The notes: a model not told the origin generated them from the sequence alone. A stretch of DNA of 64,000 nt from Desulfosporosinus sp. (GCA_020692355.1 JAIMKP010000007.1:1-64000); one strand, 5' to 3'. Positions 27,614-36,299 are shown, counted from the stretch's first letter. Numbers and translations: made by a program.

Positions 27614-27682
27614 GAAAAGCATCATGTGCCACACATTTATGTAAAGTATCACGTTTCCACCTCTGGACGCAAGTTTTGGCTA

Positions 27683-27712
27683 TTGGCAGGCTCCGTGTTT
27701 TTATGATATAGT
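27683..27712 (+). promoter_or_regulatory. Possible promoter of the second tatA
   Basis: TTGGCA and TATAGT separated by 18 bases, 20 bases upstream of the tatA start. Confidence 0.35.
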
Positions 27713-27731
27713 GATGTCATGGAGGTGTACG

Positions 27732-27932
27732 ATGATGTTAATAACATTTGGCTTTGTAACTCCGATGACCATGGTTATTGTATTGGTTATTGCCTTGGTT
27801 ATTTTTGGACCCGGAAAACTTCCTGAACTCGGAAAGGCGCTTGGCAAAGGAATCAACGAGTTTAAATCGGCAACGAATGGGGAAGAGAAGAAAGAAGAAG
27901 TTAAGGAAGTTAAAGAGTCGACGAAGGAGTAA
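27732..27932 (+). CDS. tatA: TatA-type translocase subunit (second copy)
   Basis: 66-residue TatA: one membrane helix, the exact FGPGKLPELGKALGKG hinge and amphipathic helix, and a short charged tail (EEKKEEVKEVKE). It is closer to canonical TatA than the longer copy at 7290. ATG at 27732 has GGAGGT at good spacing; the frame opens at GTG 27711. It is a single-gene unit ended by a strong terminator. Confidence 0.9.
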   Translation: MMLITFGFVTPMTMVIVLVIALVIFGPGKLPELGKALGKGINEFKSATNGEEKKEEVKEVKESTKE

Positions 27933-27964
27933 AGGTGCTTTGCTGTCTTGAAAATTTACTTTTC

Positions 27965-28007
27965 GATATACTAAAAGAGCCTGGATAGTAGGCTCTTTTA
28001 GTATATC
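27965..28007 (+). terminator. Terminator after the second tatA
   Basis: Perfect stem TATACTAAAAGAGCC/GGCTCTTTTAGTATA with a 9-base loop. The U-tract is inside the stem; it can work on both strands. Confidence 0.75.
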
Positions 28008-28075
28008 CGGCTGGAATGCATGGTGGACCGCGATGGTGTATATCAACAAATATTCATGGGAGGTGGAGGTTTTTT

Positions 28076-28300
28076 ATGCGCGTGACGATCAAGCTTTTTG
28101 CAACTTTGCGGGAAGGACGATTTAAAGTGGAAAACTGGGAATTGCCTGCTCGGGCTTCAGTAAAACATGTGTTTGAACGCCTGGGTATAAAACAGGAAGA
28201 AATAGCGATCATTTTAGTCAATGGACGGGATACCCAGGTTGAATATGAGCTTCAGGAGGGAGATGCCATTTCCTTATTTCCCCCAGTGGGTGGAGGTTGA
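28076..28300 (+). CDS. MoaD/ThiS-family sulfur carrier protein
   Basis: 74-residue ubiquitin-like protein ending in FPPVGGG, the diglycine tail that becomes adenylated and thiocarboxylated. ATG at 28076 is preceded by GGGAGGTGGAGG. The adjoining adenylyltransferase and two moeA genes indicate molybdopterin (molybdenum or tungsten cofactor) synthesis and not thiamine. Immediately downstream is a duplicated fragment of such a C-terminus. Confidence 0.82.
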   Translation: MRVTIKLFATLREGRFKVENWELPARASVKHVFERLGIKQEEIAIILVNGRDTQVEYELQEGDAISLFPPVGGG

Positions 28301-28400
28301 TTTTTTCACTTTTAAGTCAAGATGCAGGATTTTTGCAGATGGGCAAGTGTTGGGGGCTGGGGATATTGTGACCCTGTTCCCGCCGCTGGGTGGAGGGTGA
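28290..28400 (+). pseudogene. Remnant of a second MoaD-like C-terminus
   Basis: A 36-codon frame running from a GTG in the end of the preceding gene to TGA at 28398. Its last 14 residues, AGDIVTLFPPLGGG, mirror the tail of the intact carrier (EGDAISLFPPVGGG), with the diglycine end intact, while the N-terminal half of the fold is absent. It stops one base before the moeB-like ATG. Whether it is a dead duplicate or a translated tail peptide is unknown. Confidence 0.6.
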
Positions 28401-28401
28401 T

Positions 28402-29103
28402 ATGGAAACAGATTTAAGGCGTTATCAACGGAATCAACGCTCGATTTCCTTTGAGGATCAGGAAAAACTGTTCCGCTCTACCGCAGCTGTGATCGGTTGT
28501 GGTGGGCTGGGGGGATACATCGCAGAGGAATTGGCCCGCCTGGGTGTCGGTCGGCTGATCCTGTTTGATGGGGATCGCCTGGAGGTGACGAACCTTAACC
28601 GTCAAATCCTGGCGACGGAGGCCACCCTCGGGCAATGGAAGGTTGAAGCGGCTCGGAAACGGCTGCAGGCTGTCAATTCCAGTATCCAAGTCGAATGTAT
28701 TCGTGACTGGTTTCAAGAGGACTCAGCTGACCCCCATCTTCAAGGGGCGAACATCGTGTTTGACGCCCTGGATTCGATTCCGGCGCGCTTGGCACTGGAA
28801 CGTACAAGCCACCATTTGGGGATTCCCATGGTTTTCGCGAGTATTGCGGGCTGGTTTGGCCTCCTCGGGGTTAGCCTGCCAGGCGACTTCAGTGTCAAGA
28901 AACTCTTTGGCAGGCAGGCGCAGGAAATGCGAGGGGTGGAAGCCAGTTGGGGGAATCCTGCCTTTACCCCTGCAGCTGTCGCCAGCATGGCGGTGGCTGA
29001 AGGGGTTAAAGTCCTAACTGGGCGGGAGATTTCCCTGCACCGTTCCTGGCTGCATGTGGATTTGCTCGCCATGGAGTTTGAACGGTTTGAGATTTTGGAC
29101 TGA
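28402..29103 (+). CDS. HesA/MoeB/ThiF-family adenylyltransferase
   Basis: E1-like enzyme that adenylates the C-terminal glycine of a sulfur carrier. The nucleotide-binding GCGGLGGYIAEELARLG, the Arg-finger region TNLNRQIL and DALDSIPARLAL are present. 233 residues, with no CxxC zinc pairs and no rhodanese domain, so it is a short form. ATG at 28402 follows GGTGGAGGG. With the carrier upstream it forms a MoaD-MoeB-like pair. Confidence 0.82.
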   Translation: METDLRRYQRNQRSISFEDQEKLFRSTAAVIGCGGLGGYIAEELARLGVGRLILFDGDRLEVTNLNRQILATEATLGQWKVEAARKRLQAVNSSIQVECIRDWFQEDSADPHLQGANIVFDALDSIPARLALERTSHHLGIPMVFASIAGWFGLLGVSLPGDFSVKKLFGRQAQEMRGVEASWGNPAFTPAAVASMAVAEGVKVLTGREISLHRSWLHVDLLAMEFERFEILD

Positions 29104-29126
29104 GAACAATAAGGGAGGAATAAGCG

Positions 29127-29417
29127 TTGAGCTACAAAGCAGTGATGATGTCTGGGCGCGATAATGTCGCCACGGCATTGGAAGAGATTCCGGCGGGCGG
29201 CACAGTTTCCGTGCGCAAGGGAGAAGAACAACAGGGCGTCGAGATCAAGGAGCATATCCCGTTTGGGCACAAATTTGCCATGGAGCCTATTGTTGCCGGA
29301 ACCAAGGTGATAAAGTACGGACAGGTAATCGGGGCAGCCTCGCAGGATATTGAGCCCGGACGGCATGTCCATACGCATAATGTCGAGAGCTTACGCGGCA
29401 GGGGGGATAAACAATGA
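29127..29417 (+). CDS. UxaA-family hydro-lyase, small (SAF-domain) subunit
   Basis: 96-residue protein equivalent to the N-terminal SAF domain of altronate/galactarate dehydratases (EEIPAGGTVSV, IPFGHKFAM, HVHTHNV). TTG at 29127 follows GGGAGG and begins at the family start. It overlaps the large subunit by 4 bases. Split two-gene forms include altronate dehydratase and sulfolactate sulfo-lyase (SuyA); the substrate cannot be decided from sequence here. Confidence 0.8.
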   Translation: MSYKAVMMSGRDNVATALEEIPAGGTVSVRKGEEQQGVEIKEHIPFGHKFAMEPIVAGTKVIKYGQVIGAASQDIEPGRHVHTHNVESLRGRGDKQ

Positions 29418-30574
29418 AGCTGATGGGATACAAGCGGGCCAATGGAACCGTGGGCGTTCGTAACCACGTCTTGATTTTATCCACGATCGTCTGTGCCAAT
29501 CATGTGGCCGCCGGAATCGAAAAGCAAGTTCCGGGAAGTGTCAGTGTGACCCACCAACATGGCTGTGCCCATGTGGGCGCGGATTATGAGCAGGTCTTGC
29601 GCACGCTCGTCGGATTTGCCGCCCATCCCAACGTTTACGGTACCGTGGTGGTCGGGTTGGGTTGTGAGGAAGTGGAAGCTGAAAAAGTCGCTGAGGCAGC
29701 GCGGAAGGCTGGACAACAAAATGTAGCCGTTATCATCATTCAAAAGGAAGGCGGTACGTTAAAGGCTATCGCTAAGGGTGCCGGTTATGCACGGGAATTC
29801 ATGAGCCAAGCGAGCCAAGTCGCTCGCGAAGAAATCCAGATTGAAGATATTATTCTCGCTACAGAATGCGGCGGTTCAGATGCGTGCTCAGGGCTCTCGG
29901 CTAATCCGTCGCTCGGGTATTGCAGTGACAAGATGGTGGAACTGGGGGGCACTGCGATTCTTGCGGAAACCACCGAACTCTTCGGGGCGGAACATTTACT
30001 CGCCGACCGGGCAGCCGATGAAACTGTACGTAAACGAGTTTATGAAGTGATCAACCGGATGGAGAAAAAAATTCTTGATATGGGTGTGGATCTCCGAGGT
30101 GCGCAGCCGTCCCCGGGTAACATGGAGGGCGGTATTACCACAATCGAAGAGAAGTCCCTCGGTTGCGTGTATAAAGGCGGAGAGAGCACACTCCAGGAAG
30201 TTATTGACTATGCCTACAAGCCGACGAAAAAGGGTTTGGTCTGGATGGATACCCCTGGCCAAGATATTGAGCAATTAGTCGGGATGGTGGCTGGTGGAGC
30301 CCAAGTTGTCATCTTTACGACGGGCCGCGGCACGCCGACAGGTTCACCGATTGCTCCAGTGATCAAGGTGGCAACCAATACCTACACCTATGAAAACATG
30401 ATCGATAACATGGATGTCAACGCCGGGACCATTGTGACCGGGGATGAAACGATTGCAGAGGTTGGTGAACGTTTATTCACGGAAATGGTTGAAGTCATGA
30501 ATGGTAAGCTGACCAAAGCCGAAATCCTCGGACACCATGAATTCGGAATCAACCGGATTGGGCCGACCGTTTAA
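29414..30574 (+). CDS. UxaA-family hydro-lyase, large subunit
   Basis: 386-residue catalytic subunit of the split UxaA/GarD family. RANGTVGVRNHVLILSTIVCAN at the N-terminus, QHGCAHVG, GLGCEEVE, ECGGSDACSGLSANP and FTTGRGTPTGSP carry the conserved cysteines and histidine expected for metal binding. ATG at 29414 overlaps the small subunit. The reaction is removal of water (or sulfite in SuyB-type enzymes) from a hydroxy acid. No sugar-acid or sulfonate genes are adjacent, so the substrate is open. Confidence 0.82.
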   Translation: MKLMGYKRANGTVGVRNHVLILSTIVCANHVAAGIEKQVPGSVSVTHQHGCAHVGADYEQVLRTLVGFAAHPNVYGTVVVGLGCEEVEAEKVAEAARKAGQQNVAVIIIQKEGGTLKAIAKGAGYAREFMSQASQVAREEIQIEDIILATECGGSDACSGLSANPSLGYCSDKMVELGGTAILAETTELFGAEHLLADRAADETVRKRVYEVINRMEKKILDMGVDLRGAQPSPGNMEGGITTIEEKSLGCVYKGGESTLQEVIDYAYKPTKKGLVWMDTPGQDIEQLVGMVAGGAQVVIFTTGRGTPTGSPIAPVIKVATNTYTYENMIDNMDVNAGTIVTGDETIAEVGERLFTEMVEVMNGKLTKAEILGHHEFGINRIGPTV

Positions 30575-30719
30575 GGACCTTTGGCCGATCCATACTCCTG
30601 GATCCAGTTTCTGCGGGCGATGAATGCATTCAAGGCGGCGATGGAAGTGAAGACTTGTTATGGCTCGTTTAGATTGCTAAAATAAAGGGTACGATGGCTA
30701 ATGAAGAGGGTGAGTGTAC

Positions 30720-31973
30720 ATGGGGCGGGGCAATGAACTATTTGCTGTTGTGACCTTGAATGAGGCGTCAGGGATGCTGAGACAACATGTCAAGTCTTTT
30801 TACGAACGACAGGAGACAATTCCTTTGGCTAAGGCTTGGGGGAGGATGGTCGCGGTCGATATTCCTGCGTCGAGCCCTCTTCCTCATTTTCGCAAGTCGA
30901 CGGTGGATGGTTTAGCGGTGCGGGCAGCCGATACGTTCGGCGGCAGCGAAAGCATGCCGGCCTTGGTTCAGGTGCAAGGCGAGATCTGCATGGGTCGCGC
31001 TCCGGAACGCCGATTGGCCGCAGGTGAAGGGATGCTGATCCCGACGGGGGGAATGCTGCCGGAGGGAGCCGATGCGGTTGTTATGGTTGAGCACCTCGAA
31101 GATTTTGGGGACGGGCTTTATGGTGCAGGTCGGCCTGTTGCTCCTGGGGAGAATGTGATCGATGTCGGCGAGGATTTAGGAGAAGGAGAAGTTATCCTTT
31201 CTCGCTACACCATCATCCGGGCGCAGGAGATGGGGTTGCTGGCAACCCAGGGATTGTTGAATGTCCCGGTTTTGCCGCGCTGGCGGGTTGGAATTCTCTC
31301 GACCGGAGATGAGATCGTTTCTCCGGATGTGGTGCCGGCGCCCGCCCAGTCGCGGGATATCAATGGGTATACCTTGTTAGGGCAAGCCTTGGCCAGTGGT
31401 TGTGATGCCCGTTATTATGGGATCGCCAAAGATGAAGCAGGAGAACTGAAGGAGCGCTTGCTCAACATGCTCGCTGAAAATGACCTCGTGCTTTTATCAG
31501 GCGGAAGTTCGGTGGGGGTGCGCGACTTGACGGCCCAGATGATCGATGAGCTGGGAAAACCGGGGCTATTGTTTCACGGTTTGGCTTTGCGGCCAGGAAA
31601 GCCCACGATCGGCGGGGTCGTGGATGGCAACTTGGTGATTGGGCTGCCAGGTCATCCGGCTTCAGCCATGATCGTCTTTGATACCCTCGTGCGCCCTTTG
31701 TTGGATGGCTCCCTTTTACGAACGCAGGTGCTGCCGCAACCGGAGGGCCGCTTGACCCAAAATGTTTATTCTGGGACTGGACGGGAGGAATTCGTCCGAG
31801 TTAGACTGGAGCGCGGAGCCGACGGTTGGCTTGTAGAACCGATTCGGGGAAAATCGGGTCTGATCCGCACCATGGTGTTGGCGGACGGCCTTGTACATGT
31901 TCCCTTGGATGTAGAAGGGCTGCACGCCGGACAGAATGTTTCTGTTCGCCTTCTGAGACGGGATGAGGGATAG
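30720..31973 (+). CDS. moeA: Molybdopterin molybdenumtransferase MoeA
   Basis: Inserts molybdate (or tungstate) into adenylated molybdopterin. Family segments: FRKSTVDGLAVRA, GAVV-type PEGADAVVMVEH, VGILSTGDE, SGGSSVGVRDL and GLPGHPASAM. ATG at 30720 has GAGGGTGA at good spacing; GTG at 30714 is less likely. 417 residues. It is followed by a second, fused moeA homologue. Confidence 0.92.
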   Translation: MGRGNELFAVVTLNEASGMLRQHVKSFYERQETIPLAKAWGRMVAVDIPASSPLPHFRKSTVDGLAVRAADTFGGSESMPALVQVQGEICMGRAPERRLAAGEGMLIPTGGMLPEGADAVVMVEHLEDFGDGLYGAGRPVAPGENVIDVGEDLGEGEVILSRYTIIRAQEMGLLATQGLLNVPVLPRWRVGILSTGDEIVSPDVVPAPAQSRDINGYTLLGQALASGCDARYYGIAKDEAGELKERLLNMLAENDLVLLSGGSSVGVRDLTAQMIDELGKPGLLFHGLALRPGKPTIGGVVDGNLVIGLPGHPASAMIVFDTLVRPLLDGSLLRTQVLPQPEGRLTQNVYSGTGREEFVRVRLERGADGWLVEPIRGKSGLIRTMVLADGLVHVPLDVEGLHAGQNVSVRLLRRDEG

Positions 31974-32018
31974 GTGGAAAAAACGGCCATGTTGCTAGGC
32001 TGTGTGCAGGAGGATAAA

Positions 32019-33935
32019 ATGGAGCAGGGAATTTATCTGAAAAACCAGGCTTGGGAAGCGGCCTTAACCTTGATGATGCAGGAACTGGGTGCAAGCTGCA
32101 AGCCGACCAATGAAAGGATCGGGGTGCCCCAGGCCCTGGGGCGCATTACTGGGGAAACGGTGCATGCCCGGAGAAGTTCACCCCATTATCCGGCTTCGGC
32201 CATGGACGGGTATGCGGTGCGGGCGCGGGAGACCTTTGGCTTGAGCGAAAGGGAGCCGCGCTGGTTTCAGTTGGATACAGAGGCGATCACGGTAGATACG
32301 GGCGATCCGATGCCAGAGGGGATGGATGCGGTCGTCATGTTGGAAGAAGTGCTCGCTAAAGAAGATGGCAAAATCCTCTTGCAGGAGGCGGTCGTCCCTT
32401 GGAGCAATGTCCGCCCTGTTGGGGAAGATATTGTAGAAGGGGAGATCCTACTGCCCGTGAATCACCGCCTACGGCCACAAGACCTCGGTGCGCTCTTGGC
32501 AGCAGGGGTTCAGGAAGTGGCCGTGCGCCGCAAACCGAGGATAGGGATCCTGCCGACAGGGGATGAGATTCGTGCTCCCGGGCAAGACCTGGGCGTGGGG
32601 GAGATTGTAGATAGCAATTCGACTATGCTCGCAGCCCTGGTTGAGGAGTGGGGAGGAAAGGCCACGATTTGGCCAGTGGTTCCGGATCAGGTCGAGCATT
32701 TAGAGCAGGCAGTGTTAGAGATGGTGGCGAGTCAGGACGTTTTGCTCATCATTGCAGGATCGTCACAGGGAAGGGATGACTATACTTCACGGCTTATCGA
32801 GAAATTCGGCCGCATCTTTGCGCATGGCATTGCTATCAAGCCAGGTAAACCCGCCATGCTCGGCGAAATCAAAGGAAAACCTGTTATCGGGATTCCCGGT
32901 TATCCGGTCTCGGCTTATTTAACGGCCCGCCTGTTCCTGGAAGTCTGGGTTAAGCACTTCCAAACGCTCCCGTCCGGCTCCATTCCAGTGCTTGAAGCCG
33001 TGCTCAATAAAAAGGTATTTTCCAGTTTGGGCAGTGAAGAATTCATTCGCGTCAAGGTGGGTCAAGTCGGGAAGCGCTGGGTCGCCGCCCCGATCAGCCG
33101 GGGGGCAGGGGTGACCATGAGTTTGGTGCGAGCGGATGGAATCCTGCGGGTTCCGCGCCTGCAAGAGGGGTATCATGAGGGAGATTCGGTGCAGATTGAA
33201 CTTTTGCGTCCCGTTGAGGAACTGGAGGAAACGCTGGTATGTATTGGCTCACACGATTTGACGCTGGATTTACTGACGAGCCATTTGAAAGCTGCGGGAC
33301 ACATTGGTGCAGTGGCTTCGGCCCATGTGGGTAGTCTGGGGGGAATTATGGCCCTGCGCAAACAGGAGGCCCATTTCGCCGGGGTGCACCTTCTTGATCC
33401 TGAAACCGGAAGATATAATGAGTCTTACCTCAAGCGTTTCCTCCCCGGCCGAGAGGTGGTTCTTATGAACCTCGTTTATCGGACCCAAGGACTGCTCGTG
33501 CCGAAGGGAAACCCGCTCGGATTGCAAGGGCTAAAGGATCTCGCCCATGGCCGTATACGCTTTGTCAATCGCCAGGGAGGTTCAGGGACACGAGTGCTTT
33601 TGGATTACCTTCTCCAGCAGGAAGGGATCGACAAAGGGCAAATCCTCGGCTATGACCGGGAGGAGTTTACCCATCTCGGAGTAGCCGTAGCCGTGGCTTC
33701 CGGCAGTGCGGATACAGGGCTCGGGATCCAGAGTGCAGCCATCTCTTTAGGACTCGACTTTATCCCGATTGGGGAAGAACGCTATGACTTGGCGATCCCT
33801 AAGGAGCATCTGGAGGATCACCGCCTGCAGACGTTGCTCGACGTGATCAAGAGCCCTGCATTTCTCAGGGATGTTGAGGCTTTGGGCGGATATGATACCC
33901 GGGATACAGGAAAAGTCATGAACGCTGCAATCTGA
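32019..33935 (+). CDS. MoeA-like protein with C-terminal periplasmic-binding-like domain
   Basis: 638 residues. The first 400 are MoeA-like (YPASAMDGYAVRA, PEGMDAVVMLEE, IGILPTGDE, AGSSQGRDDYTS, GIPGYPVSAYL). Residues from about 420 to the end form a PBP-like/LysR-substrate-type domain (VNRQGGSGTRVLLDYLL, GLGIQSAA) as in fused molybdate-handling proteins. It may sense or deliver a ligand during metal insertion. ATG at 32019 directly follows CAGGAGGA; GTG at 31974 is the longer frame. The two MoeA types may specialise in Mo and W; inference. Confidence 0.88.
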   Translation: MEQGIYLKNQAWEAALTLMMQELGASCKPTNERIGVPQALGRITGETVHARRSSPHYPASAMDGYAVRARETFGLSEREPRWFQLDTEAITVDTGDPMPEGMDAVVMLEEVLAKEDGKILLQEAVVPWSNVRPVGEDIVEGEILLPVNHRLRPQDLGALLAAGVQEVAVRRKPRIGILPTGDEIRAPGQDLGVGEIVDSNSTMLAALVEEWGGKATIWPVVPDQVEHLEQAVLEMVASQDVLLIIAGSSQGRDDYTSRLIEKFGRIFAHGIAIKPGKPAMLGEIKGKPVIGIPGYPVSAYLTARLFLEVWVKHFQTLPSGSIPVLEAVLNKKVFSSLGSEEFIRVKVGQVGKRWVAAPISRGAGVTMSLVRADGILRVPRLQEGYHEGDSVQIELLRPVEELEETLVCIGSHDLTLDLLTSHLKAAGHIGAVASAHVGSLGGIMALRKQEAHFAGVHLLDPETGRYNESYLKRFLPGREVVLMNLVYRTQGLLVPKGNPLGLQGLKDLAHGRIRFVNRQGGSGTRVLLDYLLQQEGIDKGQILGYDREEFTHLGVAVAVASGSADTGLGIQSAAISLGLDFIPIGEERYDLAIPKEHLEDHRLQTLLDVIKSPAFLRDVEALGGYDTRDTGKVMNAAI

Positions 33936-34003
33936 TAGAGGAGAAAGGTCGAAGCGCGGAAACGCAGGCAAAAAAGCGTTCAACCGAGCACGGTTACAAC
34001 AAA

Positions 34004-34036
34004 GACGGGGTTAGACGTTTTGTCTGACCCCGTTTA
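34004..34036. terminator. Terminator between the Mo-cofactor and spore-coat genes
   Basis: ACGGGGTTAGAC/GTCTGACCCCGT stem with loop GTTTT, then TTTAG. It lies between convergent genes and may act on both strands. Confidence 0.8.
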
Positions 34037-34124
34037 GCATTCGCTATTGGCAACCCGGCATCATGGGTTATTATGTTATGCTGCTCTGATAGGCCACTCT
34101 GAAGCGATTCTGTTTCGGCTGGCC

Positions 34125-34394
34125 TTAAAGCTGTAACTGATTGTACTTGTTCTTCAAATCCTGAACATCTTTATCCGCTGCATCAAGAGGGGCGTACCAA
34201 CCCTTTTGGTTCATGATATTGTAAAGGTTTTCATGAATCATATGTTCCTCGTTAAGGATGTTTTTTAGATTCTGCCTTAAGTTGGCACAGGTCGTTTCGG
34301 TGACGAAGGAATTATAGGCTTGGGTGGTATGCTTTTCAAAGGTCAGGAGGTCTGTCAGGACTTCCTGCTCAGTGAGATTTTGCTGTGGATTCAT
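34125..34394 (-). CDS. CotF-like spore coat protein
   Basis: 89-residue helical ferritin-like protein of the spore coat F group (LTEQEVLTDLLTFEKHTTQAYN, EEHMIHENLYNIMNQKGWY). Family members are spore or sporulation associated, indicating an endospore former. It follows a related small gene by 15 bases on the same strand. Confidence 0.8.
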   Translation of the reverse strand: MNPQQNLTEQEVLTDLLTFEKHTTQAYNSFVTETTCANLRQNLKNILNEEHMIHENLYNIMNQKGWYAPLDAADKDVQDLKNKYNQLQL

Positions 34395-34409
34395 GCGTAT
34401 TCATCCTTT

Positions 34410-34613
34410 CTACTGATGAGAGTTTAAGTAATTGAGCAGGGTATCATAGTGTTTCCGGTGTTGATCAGACATTGAGAACAGCTGGGAACGAATCGCTGGA
34501 TCTGTGACCGCTTGAGCCGCATGGGAATACTTGTGCACCAACAAGGCTTCCTGACCCAGTTGATCACTCAAAATAGCCAAGTTTTTCGTGGTGAGCTGTG
34601 GGGCATTAGGCAT
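34410..34613 (-). CDS. Small helical CotF-related protein
   Basis: 67 residues, two predicted helices with LGQEALLVHKYSHAAQAV and DQHRKHYDTLLNYL, resembling half of a CotF/ferritin-like bundle. ATG at 34613 follows GAGGAGGATGATAAC. Probably co-transcribed with the CotF-like gene and co-expressed in sporulation; inference. Confidence 0.7.
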   Translation of the reverse strand: MPNAPQLTTKNLAILSDQLGQEALLVHKYSHAAQAVTDPAIRSQLFSMSDQHRKHYDTLLNYLNSHQ

Positions 34614-34729
34614 GTTATCATCCTCCTCAAAGTTAGGAATACCATACTAGAATGTGCGAGGTTCAGAAAATTATACGAAGGGAATTATGTTTCAGGTTTA
34701 AATTCTCTTAGCGGGTCTGAGAAAGAGAA

Positions 34730-34758
34730 ACCCTCTGGCATATCGTATACCAGGGGGT
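34730..34758 (+). promoter_or_regulatory. Hairpin overlapping a ribosome-binding site
   Basis: ACCCTCTGGCATA/TATACCAGGGGGT forms a nearly complete 13-bp stem around TCG. The right arm contains the G-run that serves as ribosome-binding site of the next gene. Confidence 0.5.
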
Positions 34759-34765
34759 GTTTAAG

Positions 34766-34987
34766 GTGGCTCAGTCAAAATGTGCGACCTGTGGCAGTGG
34801 ACGGTTTGAAGCAGTCCATGCCCAGAACTTGGAGGGCACGAAGCGTGCCATCATTTTCATCCAATGTGCTGAATGCGGGGCCGTAATCGGAGCGTTGGAT
34901 CTTGTCAATGTGGGGATTCAGGTCAACCAGGTAAAAGAAGATTGGCTGAGATTGATTGAACGGCTGAGAACCCAATTCAGATCCTAA
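34766..34987 (+). CDS. Small zinc-ribbon protein, function unknown
   Basis: 73 residues with two CxxC pairs, KCATCG near the N-terminus and QCAECG about 30 residues later, forming a zinc ribbon. GTG at 34766 has GGGGGT 9 bases upstream; GTG at 34757 is the longer frame. No specific family recognised. Confidence 0.65.
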   Translation: MAQSKCATCGSGRFEAVHAQNLEGTKRAIIFIQCAECGAVIGALDLVNVGIQVNQVKEDWLRLIERLRTQFRS

Positions 34988-35009
34988 GGTTTTAAAGGTA
35001 GGCAGCGTC

Positions 35010-35300
35010 TTAATAGTTGGGGTTTGTCCAAAATCGGACAAAACGAATCAAGTTCTCCCCTTCAGAAGTCAAAGTTTTCCCCCGCCCATGACAGAGTTTA
35101 CAGAGAAAGAACATCGGTTCAGCGGGTTTCTCGGGAAGCATTTTTTCGGCGATCGTCAGTTGCTCTTCCGTATTGAGTGAACGAAACCAGTCTTTTAGAT
35201 TGTCATGTTGTTTCCAGAAATGCGCCCACTTGGGATTCTCTATCCGTCCGTGCCCATGACAACTAGGGCATTGCTGTTCTAGAGATTGAAAGTCGATCAT
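35010..35300 (-). CDS. Hypothetical protein with two DnaJ-type zinc motifs
   Basis: 96 residues with CPSCHGHG near the N-terminus and CKLCHGRG near residue 70, the CxxCxGxG form of DnaJ zinc centres, separated by a helical charged region. ATG at 35300 is chosen because GGGGGGC is 5 bases upstream; the frame continues 40 codons further. Function unknown; it may bind zinc or partner proteins. Confidence 0.65.
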   Translation of the reverse strand: MIDFQSLEQQCPSCHGHGRIENPKWAHFWKQHDNLKDWFRSLNTEEQLTIAEKMLPEKPAEPMFFLCKLCHGRGKTLTSEGENLIRFVRFWTNPNY

Positions 35301-35483
35301 GGTCTGCCCCCCATAGTTTTGATAGATCCTATTGAGGGGAATTTGGAAAAATTCTAGGACTTTCGGGCAGATTTTTTTTAGCATATCAGAAAGTATAAGT
35401 TTGTGGGTGCATAAGGGCAACTAGGCGGCCGCCTTCGCTAAGGCTTGGCGCCAGCCAAGTTTTCTTCATGGAAATAGGTCGAC

Positions 35484-36242
35484 TTAAATTGGCTCCTGTA
35501 GTAAATCACGAACAACTTCCCCGGCAAGAAGAAGCCCAACAACCGGCGGAACAAAGGAAATACTGCCGGGAATTTGGTGTTTAATGGCACAATGGGCATC
35601 ACCACTTGGGCAGATACAGTTGTTCCGACAGTCAGCCTCAGTAGGCAAGGGGGCACGAGGCAGGTCGGGTGTATAAACCACTTTAATTCCTTTGGTGATT
35701 CCTTCTTTGCGCAAAAGTTTACGCATGGCTCTCGCGAGGGGATCTCCCGATGTTTTAGAGATGTCAGTAATCTTGAAATTTGCAGCGGTTATACGATTTC
35801 CTGCACCCATACTTGAAATGAGTGGGATCCCCCTTTTTAAGCATTCTTTAGCTAAGCTCACTTTGCTGGAAACTGTATCAATGGCATCGACAATATAATC
35901 GATTCTACGTCCGAGAAGACGGTCAGCCCCTTCCTGTGCATAGAATTCTTTCAGAGCTTCAACTTCTGCATCAGGGTTAATTTCCTTAAGGCGCTTTTTC
36001 ATGACATCGACTTTTGCTTGGCCAATGGTTGAATGTAAGGCGTGCAATTGACGATTGATGTTGGTTAGACAGATGTCGTCGTAATCGACTAATATTAGAT
36101 GTCCTACCCCCGCACGTGCGAATGCTTCCACGGTATAAGAACCTACCCCGCCAACGCCAAAGACCATGACGGTACTATTCTTGAGCTTTTCTAAACCTTC
36201 TTTTCCAATGAGAATTTCTGTTCTGGAAAATTTATGCTGCAT
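35484..36242 (-). CDS. tcdA: tRNA threonylcarbamoyladenosine dehydratase TcdA
   Basis: E1-like enzyme that cyclises t6A37 of tRNAs to ct6A using ATP. FGVGGVGSYTVEAFARAG, TNINRQLHAL, DAIDTVSSK and the late DCRNNCICPSGDAHC cysteine cluster (zinc or redox) fit the family at 252 residues. ATG at 36242 follows AGGAGG. Confidence 0.88.
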   Translation of the reverse strand: MQHKFSRTEILIGKEGLEKLKNSTVMVFGVGGVGSYTVEAFARAGVGHLILVDYDDICLTNINRQLHALHSTIGQAKVDVMKKRLKEINPDAEVEALKEFYAQEGADRLLGRRIDYIVDAIDTVSSKVSLAKECLKRGIPLISSMGAGNRITAANFKITDISKTSGDPLARAMRKLLRKEGITKGIKVVYTPDLPRAPLPTEADCRNNCICPSGDAHCAIKHQIPGSISFVPPVVGLLLAGEVVRDLLQEPI

Positions 36243-36299
36243 GAATCCTCCTATTGGTTTTGCTCTTCTATATTGTATCAAAGTTCAAAGATCCTCGTC

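Noticed and set aside
28402-29103. Assignment of the adenylyltransferase as ThiF for thiamine
   Set aside because: No other thi genes are near, and two moeA genes follow; MoeB-like is the better reading, though not proven.
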